Source: CAVSJJ01 sp963771015
GTDB lineage: Bacteria; Actinomycetota; Actinomycetes; Actinomycetales; Dermatophilaceae
Assembly: GCA_963771015.1 (NCBI GenBank)
Contig: CAVYRN010000010.1
Span: 1 to 64,000 of the forward strand
Length of the DNA: 64,000 nt
Direction of reading: 5' to 3'
The stretch's first letter is position 1. Every line of letters starts with the position of its first letter. The position numbers were made by a program, and so were the translations under genes. The notes under the pieces are model-generated. The model did not search any database and was not told the origin of the DNA. It worked only from the letters and a program-made list of their open reading frames with translations. This document shows positions 23,201-31,264 of the stretch, one piece after another.

Positions 23201-23949
23201 GACACTTCCTCGATCTCTCCGTACGCGACGGGGTTCTGGCTGGCGTTGTCAAGAGGGTCCGGGCACCCGATGAGGGGGTGGTCCCCGAGCGGTCGACCGA
23301 TGATGGCCACCCGGTCGCCGTGGATGGTGAGCCCGTCGATGGTGCCGACGAGGCGCACCGTCCCAAGGTGGGAGATGAGCAGGTAGGGCGAGGACACGAC
23401 CCGGTCGGCCTGCATCCGCCAGACCCCGCGTCCCCGAAGCCACACCTCGTGGATCGACAGACCCTCGCGGAAGCCCACCCGCTCGCGCCCCAGCGCATCG
23501 TTGCTCACCGCGGGGGTGTCCGGCCCGAGCCGTACCCGGATCGCGGTCACGCTTCGCGACACGGCCTCGGGCGCGGCGCCCCCGAGGCGGTCGAGAACGG
23601 AAAGCTCGTCGGAGACGGTGATCCGGGCCGACTCGGTGAGGACGCCGGCGATGAGCGCCTGATGCTGCCCGTCCAGGGCGTCCCACCGCGCGCCGAAGCT
23701 GCCCGGTCCGGTCTCGCCGTCCACCGGATGCCCGGCGACCTCGGCACAGATCTGCAGGAAGGCCCGATCGGCGCTGGACCAGACCCGCTCGGCGGCGACC
23801 ATGGCGACACGCGCCCAGTCGATCCGCCTCCCGTCGTCCTCATCCGTCATCACGGAGGGGGCGATCTTCGCCAGGATCGACGGAGCGCTCGCCAGGATCG
23901 CCACCGCGGCGTCGCCGGAGCGCGTCGTGGACGGGTTCATATGCTCCAT
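23197..23949 (-). CDS. Unknown protein translationally coupled to ygeX
   Basis: 250 residues that I cannot assign. The N-terminal half is helical (AAVAILASAPSILAKIAPSV; RVAMVAAERVWSSADRAFLQICAEVAG). The C-terminal half is beta-rich (HEVWLRGRGVWRMQADRV; YLLISHLGTVRLVGTIDGLTIHGDRVAIIG), with a faint resemblance to PUA/ASCH-like modules seen in some nucleic-acid-associated proteins. That resemblance is a weak impression only. No signal peptide, membrane span or metal-binding cluster is seen. It is first in its operon, directly behind the divergent promoter region, and its stop overlaps the ygeX start. I know of no such gene in the E. coli cluster, so it may be a lineage-specific regulator or accessory protein. 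Confidence 0.6.
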   Translation of the reverse strand: MEHMNPSTTRSGDAAVAILASAPSILAKIAPSVMTDEDDGRRIDWARVAMVAAERVWSSADRAFLQICAEVAGHPVDGETGPGSFGARWDALDGQHQALIAGVLTESARITVSDELSVLDRLGGAAPEAVSRSVTAIRVRLGPDTPAVSNDALGRERVGFREGLSIHEVWLRGRGVWRMQADRVVSSPYLLISHLGTVRLVGTIDGLTIHGDRVAIIGRPLGDHPLIGCPDPLDNASQNPVAYGEIEEVS

Positions 23950-23987
23950 CCGTACCCTACCTATGCCGAAATTGTATAGACCTCGCC

Positions 23988-24013
23988 ATTGGTAACTTTA
24001 ACAATAGCCAATG
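23988..24013. promoter_or_regulatory. Palindromic operator candidate in the ygeX/ygeW divergent promoter region
   Basis: An AT-rich island between the divergent unknown ORF-ygeX and ygeW-ygeY-yqeA operons. Positions 23988-24005 form an imperfect 18-bp palindrome (ATTGGTAACTTTAACAAT, 14 of 18 positions symmetric). An outer dyad, CATTGG at 23987-23992 and CCAATG at 24008-24013, is nested around it. The ATTG-N10-CAAT pattern suits a LysR-type regulator, and a lysR gene ends the rightward operon. TAGTAT at 24021-24026 is a plausible -10 for ygeW, and the complement of ATTGTA at 23971-23976 a plausible -10 for the leftward operon. Confidence 0.55.
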
Positions 24014-24086
24014 TATCGGCTAGTATAGCCCTTGTTGGACGCCACCGCCACGGCGGCACCAAGGAGATGGAAGGGGTTGACGCCGG

Positions 24087-25277
24087 ATGGATGTCCGGGA
24101 GCAGCTTCGGGCCCTTGACGGCCTGGACTACGCAGGGATGTTCGGGAACGACTTCCTGCTGACGTGGGACAAGACGGATGACGAGATGCGAGCGGTGCTG
24201 GCCGTCGCCGACGCCCTACGGGCCCTGCGCGAGCACAACAAGAGCGCGCGGATCTTCGACTCCGGTCTCGCGATCTCGCTCTTCCGCGACAACTCGACCC
24301 GGACCCGGTTCTCCTTCTCCTCGGCCGCCAACCTGCTCGGCCTCGAGGTGACCGACCTCGACGAGGGCAAGTCCCAGGTGGCCCACGGTGAGACGGTGCG
24401 CGAGACGGCGAACATGATCTCGTTCATGGCCGACGTCATCGGCATCCGCGACGACATGTACATCGGCAAGGGCCACACGTACATGGAGGAGTTCGCCCGG
24501 TACGTCGCCGAGGGCCATGCCGCCGGCGTCCTCGAGCAGCGGCCCACCCTGGTCAGCCTCCAGAGCGACATCGACCACCCGACGCAGTCCACCGCCGACC
24601 TGCTGCACCTCGTCCACGAGTTCGGCGGCCTGGAGAACCTGCGCGGCAAGAAGCTCGCGATGACGTGGGCGTACTCCCCGAGCTACGGCAAGCCGCTCTC
24701 GGTGCCCCAGGGCATGATCGGCCTGATGACGCGCTACGGCATGGACGTCGTCCTCGCCCACCCGGATGGCTACGACGTCATGGCCGGGACCCGCGAGATC
24801 GCCGCCACGAACGCCGCGGCCTCAGGTGGCAGCTTCACCGTGACGAACTCGATGGAGGACGCCTTCGCCGACGCCGACATCGTCTGCCCGAAGAGCTGGG
24901 CGCCCTTCGCTGCGATGGAGGAGCGCACCGCGCTCTACGGCAACGGCGACCACGACGGCATCAAGGCCCTGGAGCAGCGGCTCCTCGCCCAGAACGCCGA
25001 GCACAAGGACTGGGCGACCACGGAGTCGATGATGGCCGGGACCAAGGGCGGCGAGGCGCTCTACATGCATCCCCTGCCCGCGGACATCACCGGCGAGAGC
25101 TGCGCCGAGGGCGAGGTCGACAAGTCGGTGTTCGACCGCTATCGCGACCCGCTGTACAAGCAGGCGAGCAACAAGCCCTACGCCATCGCCGCCATGATCT
25201 TCCTCCAGAAGGTCAGGAACCCGGCAGCCAAGCTCGAGGAGCTCTGGGACCGCGACCAGCCACGCTGGCAGTCCTGA
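24087..25277 (+). CDS. ygeW: Knotted carbamoyltransferase YgeW
   Basis: A 396-residue transcarbamylase of the YgeW class. The carbamoyl-phosphate site SxRTR appears as RDNSTRTRFSF. The partner motif HPxQ is DHPTQSTADLL, and the C-terminal HPLP motif is MHPLPADITGES. The long central insert (LAMTWAYSPSYGKPLSVPQG) and DGYDVMAGTREIA match YgeW rather than ornithine or aspartate transcarbamylases. In the proposed pathway it works phosphorolytically, splitting a ureido group off as carbamoyl phosphate for the carbamate kinase two genes downstream. AAGGGG about 10 bases upstream of the ATG serves as ribosome site. First gene of ygeW-ygeY-yqeA-lysR. Confidence 0.93.
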   Translation: MDVREQLRALDGLDYAGMFGNDFLLTWDKTDDEMRAVLAVADALRALREHNKSARIFDSGLAISLFRDNSTRTRFSFSSAANLLGLEVTDLDEGKSQVAHGETVRETANMISFMADVIGIRDDMYIGKGHTYMEEFARYVAEGHAAGVLEQRPTLVSLQSDIDHPTQSTADLLHLVHEFGGLENLRGKKLAMTWAYSPSYGKPLSVPQGMIGLMTRYGMDVVLAHPDGYDVMAGTREIAATNAAASGGSFTVTNSMEDAFADADIVCPKSWAPFAAMEERTALYGNGDHDGIKALEQRLLAQNAEHKDWATTESMMAGTKGGEALYMHPLPADITGESCAEGEVDKSVFDRYRDPLYKQASNKPYAIAAMIFLQKVRNPAAKLEELWDRDQPRWQS

Positions 25278-25344
25278 CCAAACCCCACCCGTTGAGCCCG
25301 CGGCGGAGACCGCGCCCGACATCCGCACAGCAAGGAGACACACG

Positions 25345-26562
25345 ATGAGCACGGCAGTGGAGATCGACTACGAGGCCGTCAAGGCCGCCGCAGAGGGGTA
25401 CCGGGAGGACATGACCCGGTTCCTCCGCGCCCTCGTCAAGGCCAAGGGCACCAGCTGCCAGGAGGAGGAGAAGGCCAAGCTCATCCAGGCCGAGATGGTC
25501 AAGCTCGGCTACACCAGGACCGACATCGACGGGCTCGGCAACGTCCTCGGCTGGATGGGCACCGGCGAGACCGTCATCGGCTTCGACGGCCACATCGACA
25601 CCGTCGGCGTCGGCAACGCCGCCAACTGGACCTTCGACCCGTTCGACGGCATGGAGGACGACACGATCATCGGCGGCCGCGGGACCTCCGACCAGCTCGG
25701 TGGCGTCGTCTCGGCGGTCTACGGCGCGGCGATCGCCAAGGACCTCGGGCTGCTCTCCGACACGTACACGTTCCTCGTCACCGGCACCGTCCAGGAAGAG
25801 GACTGCGACGGCCTGTGCTGGCTCTACATCATCGAGGAGTCGGGCATCCGCCCCGCGTTCGTCGTCTCCACCGAGGCCACCGACAACGGCATCTACCGCG
25901 GCCACCGGGGCCGGATGGAGATCCGGGTCGAGGTCAGCGGGGTCTCGTGCCACGGCTCGGCACCCGAGCGCGGCGACAACGCCATCTACAAGATGGCCGA
26001 CGTCCTCCTCGACATCCGTGACCTCAACGACAAGCTCCTGGACAACGACTTCCTCGGCAAGGGGACCGTGACGACGTCCGAGATCTTCTTCACCTCGCCC
26101 TCCCGCTGTGCGGTGGCCGACAGCTGCGCCATCTCGCTGGACCGCCGGCTCACCGAGGGTGAGACCTGGCAGGGCGCCATCAAGGAGATCGAGGGGCTGC
26201 CGTCGGTGCAGAAGCACGGCGCCCGGGTCTCGCTCTACGACTACGAGGCGACGGCCTGGACCGGCCTGAAGTACGGCCAGGAGTGCTTCTTCCCGACCTG
26301 GGTCATCCCGGAGGACTCCCCCGAGGTCCAGGCGGCCGCGGATGCGCACCGGGCGATGTACGGCGAGCCGCGGATCGACAAGTGGACGTTCTCGACCAAC
26401 GGCGTCGCGATCGCCGGCCGGCACGGCATCCCCGTCGTCGGTGTCGGCCCGGGCCGCGAGGACCAGGCCCACGCGCCGAACGAGATCACCTGGAAGGACG
26501 ACCTGGTCAAGTGCGCGGCGATCTACGCCGTCATGCCGACCCTCTACACCCAGAACGACTGA
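25345..26562 (+). CDS. ygeY: YgeY-like M20-family metallohydrolase
   Basis: A 405-residue M20/ArgE/DapE-type zinc amidohydrolase of the YgeY group ('selenium metabolism hydrolase'). Metal-site motifs are FDGHIDTVG, GGRGTSDQLGGVVS and GTVQEEDCDGLCW with the catalytic Glu pair. The dimerisation domain follows (GRMEIRVEVSGVSCHGSAPERGDNAIYKM), then a C-terminal histidine in EDQAHAPNE. It is expected to hydrolyse an N-carbamoyl or acyl-type amide near the end of purine breakdown, yielding 2,3-diaminopropionate for YgeX; this substrate is inferred. A clear ribosome site (AAGGAGACACACG) precedes the ATG, 67 bases after ygeW. Confidence 0.92.
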   Translation: MSTAVEIDYEAVKAAAEGYREDMTRFLRALVKAKGTSCQEEEKAKLIQAEMVKLGYTRTDIDGLGNVLGWMGTGETVIGFDGHIDTVGVGNAANWTFDPFDGMEDDTIIGGRGTSDQLGGVVSAVYGAAIAKDLGLLSDTYTFLVTGTVQEEDCDGLCWLYIIEESGIRPAFVVSTEATDNGIYRGHRGRMEIRVEVSGVSCHGSAPERGDNAIYKMADVLLDIRDLNDKLLDNDFLGKGTVTTSEIFFTSPSRCAVADSCAISLDRRLTEGETWQGAIKEIEGLPSVQKHGARVSLYDYEATAWTGLKYGQECFFPTWVIPEDSPEVQAAADAHRAMYGEPRIDKWTFSTNGVAIAGRHGIPVVGVGPGREDQAHAPNEITWKDDLVKCAAIYAVMPTLYTQND

Positions 26563-26568
26563 GCCGAC

Positions 26569-26610
26569 GGGCGGGGCCGGGCAGCGGACAGCCGCAGCCC
26601 GGGCCCGCCC
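26569..26610 (+). terminator. Intercistronic hairpin between ygeY and yqeA
   Basis: GGGCGGGGCCGGGC (26569-26582) pairs with GCCCGGGCCCGCCC (26597-26610) with a single mismatch and a 14-nt loop, followed by CCCCTCTTT. It resembles an intrinsic terminator lying inside an operon. It could lower transcription of yqeA-lysR or protect the ygeW-ygeY transcript end. The yqeA ribosome site AGGAGG lies just beyond it. Confidence 0.6.
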
Positions 26611-26631
26611 CCCTCTTTCAGGAGGATCTCG

Positions 26632-27564
26632 ATGCAGCGCATTCTCATCTCGCTGGGCGGCAACGCGCTCGGGACCAACTTCGACGAGCTCGTCGCGTCG
26701 GTCGGGATCGTCGCCAAGCCCATCGTCGACCTCATCGGGGCCGGCACCGAGGTCGTCATCTGCCACGGCAACGGCCCGCAGGTCGGGATGATCAAGTCGT
26801 CCATCGACCGCGGCCAGGCCGCGTACCACTTCCCGCTCATGCCACTCTCGGAGACCGTGGCGATGAGCCAGGCGTACATCGGGTACCACCTGCAGAACGC
26901 CGTGGAGAACCAGCTCCACGCGCACGGGATCGACATCGAGAAGTCGGTGTGCACGGTCATCTCGCGCACCCTCGTCGACGAGAACGACCCCCGCTTCGAC
27001 CGCCCCACCAAGCCGATCGGTGCCTTCTTCTCCGAGGAGGAGGCCGAGGAGCTGCGCACGTCGGGCAAGGTGATGGTGGAGGACGCCGGCCGAGGCTACC
27101 GAGAGGTCGTCGCCTCCCCCCTGCCGCTGGACATCCTCGAGAAGGACGTCATCCTCGACATGGTCGACAGCGGCCACGTCGTCATCGCCGGTGGCGGCGG
27201 CGGCATACCCATCATCTTCAAGGACAACTGGTACCGGGCGATCGACGCCGTCATCGACAAGGACTGGGTGTCCGTCATGATCGCCGAGTTCGCCAAGTGC
27301 GACGCGCTCGTCATCCTCACCGGGGTCGAGCAGGTTGCCGTCGACTTCAACACCGCGCAGCAGCGCGACCTGGACCGGATCACCCTCGCCGAGGCGGAGA
27401 GGTACATCGGCGAGGGCCAGTTCCCCGAGGGATCGATGCTCCCGAAGATCCAGGCGGCCATGGACTTCACCCGCTCGGGTCCGGGGCGGCGTACGCTCAT
27501 CACCTCGCTCGACAAGCTGGTCGAGGGGCTGGCGGGCGAGACGGGGACGTGGGTCGTCCCCTGA
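26632..27564 (+). CDS. yqeA: Carbamate kinase
   Basis: A 310-residue carbamate kinase of the amino-acid kinase fold, making ATP and carbamate from carbamoyl phosphate and ADP. The motifs SLGGNALG, ICHGNGPQVGMI, YIGYHLQNAVENQL, VIAGGGGGIPII, and ILTGVEQVAVDFNT with the final EGSMLPKIQAAMDF are typical of ArcC/YqeA. With YgeW it forms the substrate-level phosphorylation step of the island. AGGAGG lies 8 bases before the ATG. A strong hairpin separates it from ygeY. No arginine-deiminase genes (arcA/arcB) are adjacent, which supports a purine rather than an arginine role. Confidence 0.93.
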   Translation: MQRILISLGGNALGTNFDELVASVGIVAKPIVDLIGAGTEVVICHGNGPQVGMIKSSIDRGQAAYHFPLMPLSETVAMSQAYIGYHLQNAVENQLHAHGIDIEKSVCTVISRTLVDENDPRFDRPTKPIGAFFSEEEAEELRTSGKVMVEDAGRGYREVVASPLPLDILEKDVILDMVDSGHVVIAGGGGGIPIIFKDNWYRAIDAVIDKDWVSVMIAEFAKCDALVILTGVEQVAVDFNTAQQRDLDRITLAEAERYIGEGQFPEGSMLPKIQAAMDFTRSGPGRRTLITSLDKLVEGLAGETGTWVVP

Positions 27565-27618
27565 CGTCTGCATCGGGTCAGCGAGCCGGCGCCCCGGTGC
27601 CCGGAGAAGGGTGAGGAC

Positions 27619-28521
27619 ATGGACCTTCGCCGAATCCGCTGCTTCCTCGCCGTCATCGACACGGGGAGCGTCACCGCGGCCGCCAAGTCGCTCTACATCG
27701 CCCAGCCGGCCCTGAGCAGACAGCTGCTCACCCTCGAGCGCGAGCTCAAGCTGACCCTGTTCGTCCGGCGCCACAACCGGCTCGTCCTCACCCCGGCCGG
27801 AGCGGAGTTCGCCCAGCTGGCCCGGCCGCTGCTCCTCCAGGCCGACGCGCTCGCCGAGGCCGCCCGGACGCTCTCGAGTGGCGTGGTCCATCTCGTCCTG
27901 GGCACGACACCGGCAACGCTCGAGGGGATCATCGCCCCGTTCATCGGCACGCTCGGCGCCGGCGACCCGCTCGTGGTGACGCGGGTGGCCCTGCCGTACG
28001 AGCTGGCCGACATGCTCCGGGGCGGGCTCGACCTCATCGTCTCGACGGCCGCGCCCGAACGCGAGTTCGCTCACCACCCCCTCGGTGAGGTGCCGGTCAT
28101 GGCATACGTCACGGCCGACCACCCGTGGGCCGAGCGCGACATGCTCGACCTCGCCACCCTCGCCACCCAGTCGGTCGTCCTCCCCTCCTCCCGGGCAACC
28201 AGCCGCCGCGAGTTCGACCTGCTCGCCAGCCGGGTGGGGCTGTCGTTCGAGGTGGCCGGCGAGTGCGACGACGCCGATACGATCCACGCCCTCGCCGCGT
28301 CCCGACGCGCGATCACCGTCGGCACCGTCACCGCGCCCCAGGGGGTCGTCGGGCTGCCCCTCGTCGCCATCATCGACGACGCCCCGCAGCCGGTGGTCAT
28401 CAGCCTCCACGCCGCGTGGGAGGAGCACCACTACGCGGCGGACCTCCTCGCCGACCTCGCGGGGCGGATCGAGCAGTGGGTCGCTCAGTGGCGCGCGGGT
28501 CTGCGCGCTGCCGCGGACTGA
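27619..28521 (+). CDS. LysR-family transcriptional regulator
   Basis: A 300-residue LysR-type regulator. The N-terminal winged HTH is clear (RRIRCFLAVIDTGSVTAAAKSLYIAQPALSRQLLTLERELKLTLFVR). An effector-binding domain with LysR beta-strand patterning follows (VHLVLGTTPATLEGI, DLIVSTAAPEREF). It is last in ygeW-ygeY-yqeA-lysR, 54 bases after yqeA, and converges on the DUF2235 gene with only 13 bases between stops. The likely target is the palindrome at 23988-24005, and the effector a purine intermediate; both are inference from position. Confidence 0.88.
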   Translation: MDLRRIRCFLAVIDTGSVTAAAKSLYIAQPALSRQLLTLERELKLTLFVRRHNRLVLTPAGAEFAQLARPLLLQADALAEAARTLSSGVVHLVLGTTPATLEGIIAPFIGTLGAGDPLVVTRVALPYELADMLRGGLDLIVSTAAPEREFAHHPLGEVPVMAYVTADHPWAERDMLDLATLATQSVVLPSSRATSRREFDLLASRVGLSFEVAGECDDADTIHALAASRRAITVGTVTAPQGVVGLPLVAIIDDAPQPVVISLHAAWEEHHYAADLLADLAGRIEQWVAQWRAGLRAAAD

Positions 28522-28534
28522 ACGCCGGCCGGGT

Positions 28535-29647
28535 TCAGGGCAGCTTCGGTCGGTACGGCGACGGGCCACCGACGGTCGCGGCGATCCGGTGCTCGACGCT
28601 CGAATGGATGGCGTCGCCCGGAAGGATGCGCCGGCCACGCCATCCGCCGAGCAGCGCCCAGGACCGGCCGTTGGCGTGGATCCGGCCGAGCGCGAGGTCC
28701 GCTGGCAGGGGCTCGCCGTACGTCACCTTGACCAGCCTCCGGTATGCCGTGGGGTCGACCCGCAGGCCCGCGACCGCCGCCTCATCGACCATCCAGCCGA
28801 AGGCGATGTCGGACAGCGCGTGGTCATCGGGGAACTGGCCACCGACGTCGCTGTGCACGCCTGCGAACCACATCTCCTGATAGCTGCCCCGAGAGTCCCT
28901 GACGGCAGCGGCGTCGAACCGGTAGCCCTGGTACGGGCGGCGCCGCTCGTCGATGGCCATCGCGTGCCGCGCCGTCTCCACATTGGTGATCCGCGCCGTG
29001 AAGGGCCACCGGACCTGCTGCACCCGGGCCCGCCAGTTCAGCCAGCCGACCGACTTGACGGTGTCCCAGACACCGAGGAAGTGGACCTGACCGCGGTGCG
29101 GGTCGAACGGGTTGGGAAAGTCGGGGTTGCCGAACTGCGCGGTGAAGCGGTCGGAGACCCGCCACATCTCCCGCTCCTGCTCCTTGGTCGGGTTCTCCGG
29201 TCGCTTCCGGGCGTACATCTTCACGGCATACGGGACGAGGTTCTCCGCTCCGGGGCGCAGCAGCCCTACGGTGCGCAGCATCCCGGTCAGTGCGCGAGCG
29301 GTGTAGGCGCCGCGGGAGAAGCCGAACACGAAGATCCTGTCTCCGGGCCGGTACTCCCCGATCAGGAACGTGTACGCCTCCTCCAGGTTCTCCCGGATTC
29401 CGTAGCCGGCGACGAGCCCGGCGACCCGGGTGACCTTCCGGCCCCAGGACGTGATCGCGCCGCGGGCGCCCATCGTCCCCACACCCGGGTCGTAGTAGAC
29501 GAGCTGGCCGCCGTCCTTGGCCGCCACCGCGAACATCCGCGCCACGTTGGTAGTCCCGGTCTCGGGCTCGTTGCTGGTGCCATCAAGGCACACGACGAGG
29601 TTGCGGCCGGCCTGCGGCGCCGCCTCGACCGGGCCGCGGGCGGTCAC
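28535..29647 (-). CDS. DUF2235 alpha/beta-hydrolase-like protein
   Basis: A 370-residue DUF2235 protein. The family core is plain: LVVCLDGTSNEPETGTTNV at the N-terminus, IFVFGFSRGAYTARAL with the GxSxG nucleophile elbow, and later VHFLGVWDTVKSVG, FAGVHSDVGGQF and LSDIAFGWMVDEA, which supply Asp and His. DUF2235 enzymes include type VI secretion lipase effectors as well as many uncharacterised cytoplasmic hydrolases. I start it at the GTG at 29647, which overlaps the TGA of the 183-residue protein upstream (GTGA). The longer frame to 29905 only reads antisense-like arginine-rich sequence inside that gene. No VgrG, Hcp or immunity gene is adjacent. Confidence 0.78.
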   Translation of the reverse strand: MTARGPVEAAPQAGRNLVVCLDGTSNEPETGTTNVARMFAVAAKDGGQLVYYDPGVGTMGARGAITSWGRKVTRVAGLVAGYGIRENLEEAYTFLIGEYRPGDRIFVFGFSRGAYTARALTGMLRTVGLLRPGAENLVPYAVKMYARKRPENPTKEQEREMWRVSDRFTAQFGNPDFPNPFDPHRGQVHFLGVWDTVKSVGWLNWRARVQQVRWPFTARITNVETARHAMAIDERRRPYQGYRFDAAAVRDSRGSYQEMWFAGVHSDVGGQFPDDHALSDIAFGWMVDEAAVAGLRVDPTAYRRLVKVTYGEPLPADLALGRIHANGRSWALLGGWRGRRILPGDAIHSSVEHRIAATVGGPSPYRPKLP

Positions 29648-30195
29648 TGCCGGTGCCCAGAGCCCGCCGAGGTCGTCGCGGCGGCGTGCTCGTCGGGGCC
29701 CGGCTCGGCAGGGCCCAGCGGACGGCGCATCGACGTGTCGACGTCGACCGCGCCCCGACTCCCTCGCGTCAGCCTGGCCAGCACCAGAGACTCGGGTGGC
29801 GCCTCGCCCGGAGCAACGAGCACCAGCTCTGGTTGTTCGACCCAGCGCGTGAAGACGGGGTTCCCGTCCGGGCCCGGTACCGGGCGTTCGGGGGCCTCGC
29901 ACCACAGGATGGCGAGGTCACGCACCCCATCCCGGCCGTCCCGCGAGGGCTCGAGGCGGAGGCGCAGCGGGGCCGTGACGACGACCTCGCGGCCGACGCT
30001 GTCGATGGCCACGCCGGGACTCACCTGGACGCGTCCCCTCCCGACGCTGACCTCCAGTCCGAAGGCGGTGCCGTGGCCATGGAGTCGGTTGTGCAGATAG
30101 CGCATCCGACGGTGGTACTCCTGCTCGGCTGCCAAGTCAGCAGCGGTGAGCATCAGCCCGTTGACGAAGTTCACGCGACGAGGTGGATCGGTCAT
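29644..30195 (-). CDS. Unknown 183-residue protein coupled to DUF2235
   Basis: A protein of 183 residues starting MTDPPRRVNFVNGLMLTAAD. A conserved-looking block follows: AEQEYHRRMRYLHNRLHGHGTAFGLEVSVG, then VSPGVAIDSVGREVVVTAPLRL. I recognise this pattern from proteins of unknown function that often sit near phage-tail-like or contractile-injection genes, but I cannot name the domain with certainty. The C-terminus is Pro/Ala-rich. It overlaps the DUF2235 GTG by 4 bases. The ATG is preceded closely by AATACT (complement of 30201-30206), suggesting a leaderless start, and by the dyad CACCCG/CGGGTG at 30207-30222. Confidence 0.6.
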   Translation of the reverse strand: MTDPPRRVNFVNGLMLTAADLAAEQEYHRRMRYLHNRLHGHGTAFGLEVSVGRGRVQVSPGVAIDSVGREVVVTAPLRLRLEPSRDGRDGVRDLAILWCEAPERPVPGPDGNPVFTRWVEQPELVLVAPGEAPPESLVLARLTRGSRGAVDVDTSMRRPLGPAEPGPDEHAAATTSAGSGHRQ

Positions 30196-30254
30196 ATTGC
30201 AGTATTCACCCGAGTACGGGTGCCCAAGGTTCCGCGACGACCGGGTTTCCCGGC

Positions 30255-31226
30255 TCAGGCGAAGGTCGTATACGAGAACGCCGGGCTCTGCCTCAGCGCG
30301 TCCAGCCCGGCGAGGTCGTCCGCGCTCGGCTCCCACAGCCCGGCCTCGACGTTGGCGGTGATCTGCTCCGGCCGAGACGCCCCCGAGATGACACTGGCCA
30401 CCCCCGGCTGCGCCGCCAGCCCGCCGATCGCCAGCGTCAGCAACGAGACGCCACGCTGGGCGGCATACGCCGCCAACGCCTCGATGCGGTCCCAGTCCGC
30501 CCCGGCCAGCCGGGACGCCTGGGCGGATGCCGCCAGCCGGCTCCCCTCCGGCGCGGCCTGCCCCCGCCGGTACTTCCCGGTGAGCAGCCCGTAGGCGAGC
30601 GGGAAGTACGGCAGGATCCCCACGCCCACGCTCTCGCACGCCGGCACCAGCTCCGCCTCGGCGACCCGGTTGTAGAGCGAGTACTCGTTCTGCGCCGACA
30701 CGAACCGCTGCAACCCGCCCGTGCGGGCCACCCAGTCCGCGTCCACGACCTGCCACGCCGAGAGGTTCGACGACCCGAGGTAACGCACCTTCCCCTCCGC
30801 GACGAGCTCCGACAGCGCCTGCAGCGTCTCCTCGACCGGCGTGACCGGGTCCGGGCGGTGCAGCTGGTACAGGTCGATGTGGTCCGTCCCCAACCGCCGC
30901 AGGCTCGCCTCCACCGCACGCCGCACATACCGCCGGCTGCCGTACGCACCCTGATGCTCCGCGTCACTGCCGCCCATCCCGAACTTCGTCGCCACCACGA
31001 CGTCGTCCCGACGCGACCCCAGCGCCCGGCCCAGCGCCTCCTCGCTCGCGCCGGCGGCATACGCGTCCGCCGTGTCGAAGAGCGTGATCCCACGCTCGAT
31101 GGCCTCGTCGACGATCGCCTGGACCACGTCCTGGCCGATCCGAGCACCGAAGGCGTTGCAGCCCACCCCGACCACGGACACCATGAGGCCGCTGTCCCCC
31201 AGCGGCGCGTAGCGCATGTCAGCCAT
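30255..31226 (-). CDS. Aldo/keto reductase
   Basis: A 323-residue NAD(P)H-dependent aldo/keto reductase with a TIM barrel. The catalytic tetrad is visible: Asp and Tyr in ITLFDTADAYAAG, Lys in VATKFGMGG, and the His position in IDLYQLHRPDP. The C-terminal cofactor loop is VASVISGASRPEQITANVEA. The start is the ATG at 31226 (MADMRYAPLGDSGLMVS); a second ATG three codons later is equally possible. The longer frame to 31406 crosses the divergent promoter region. It is divergent from potA. A decayed copy of its start region is found at 39.2 kb. Confidence 0.88.
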   Translation of the reverse strand: MADMRYAPLGDSGLMVSVVGVGCNAFGARIGQDVVQAIVDEAIERGITLFDTADAYAAGASEEALGRALGSRRDDVVVATKFGMGGSDAEHQGAYGSRRYVRRAVEASLRRLGTDHIDLYQLHRPDPVTPVEETLQALSELVAEGKVRYLGSSNLSAWQVVDADWVARTGGLQRFVSAQNEYSLYNRVAEAELVPACESVGVGILPYFPLAYGLLTGKYRRGQAAPEGSRLAASAQASRLAGADWDRIEALAAYAAQRGVSLLTLAIGGLAAQPGVASVISGASRPEQITANVEAGLWEPSADDLAGLDALRQSPAFSYTTFA

Positions 31227-31264
31227 GGACCCCAACCTACGTGCCCGGATGCCGGTGGCGCACC

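Noticed and set aside
26632..27564. Carbamate kinase as part of an arginine deiminase pathway
   Set aside because: No arcA, arcB or arcD neighbour; it lies between ygeY and lysR of the purine cluster.
25213..28638. A 1141-codon - strand open frame
   Set aside because: It runs antisense through ygeY, yqeA and lysR, all of which have strong family motifs.
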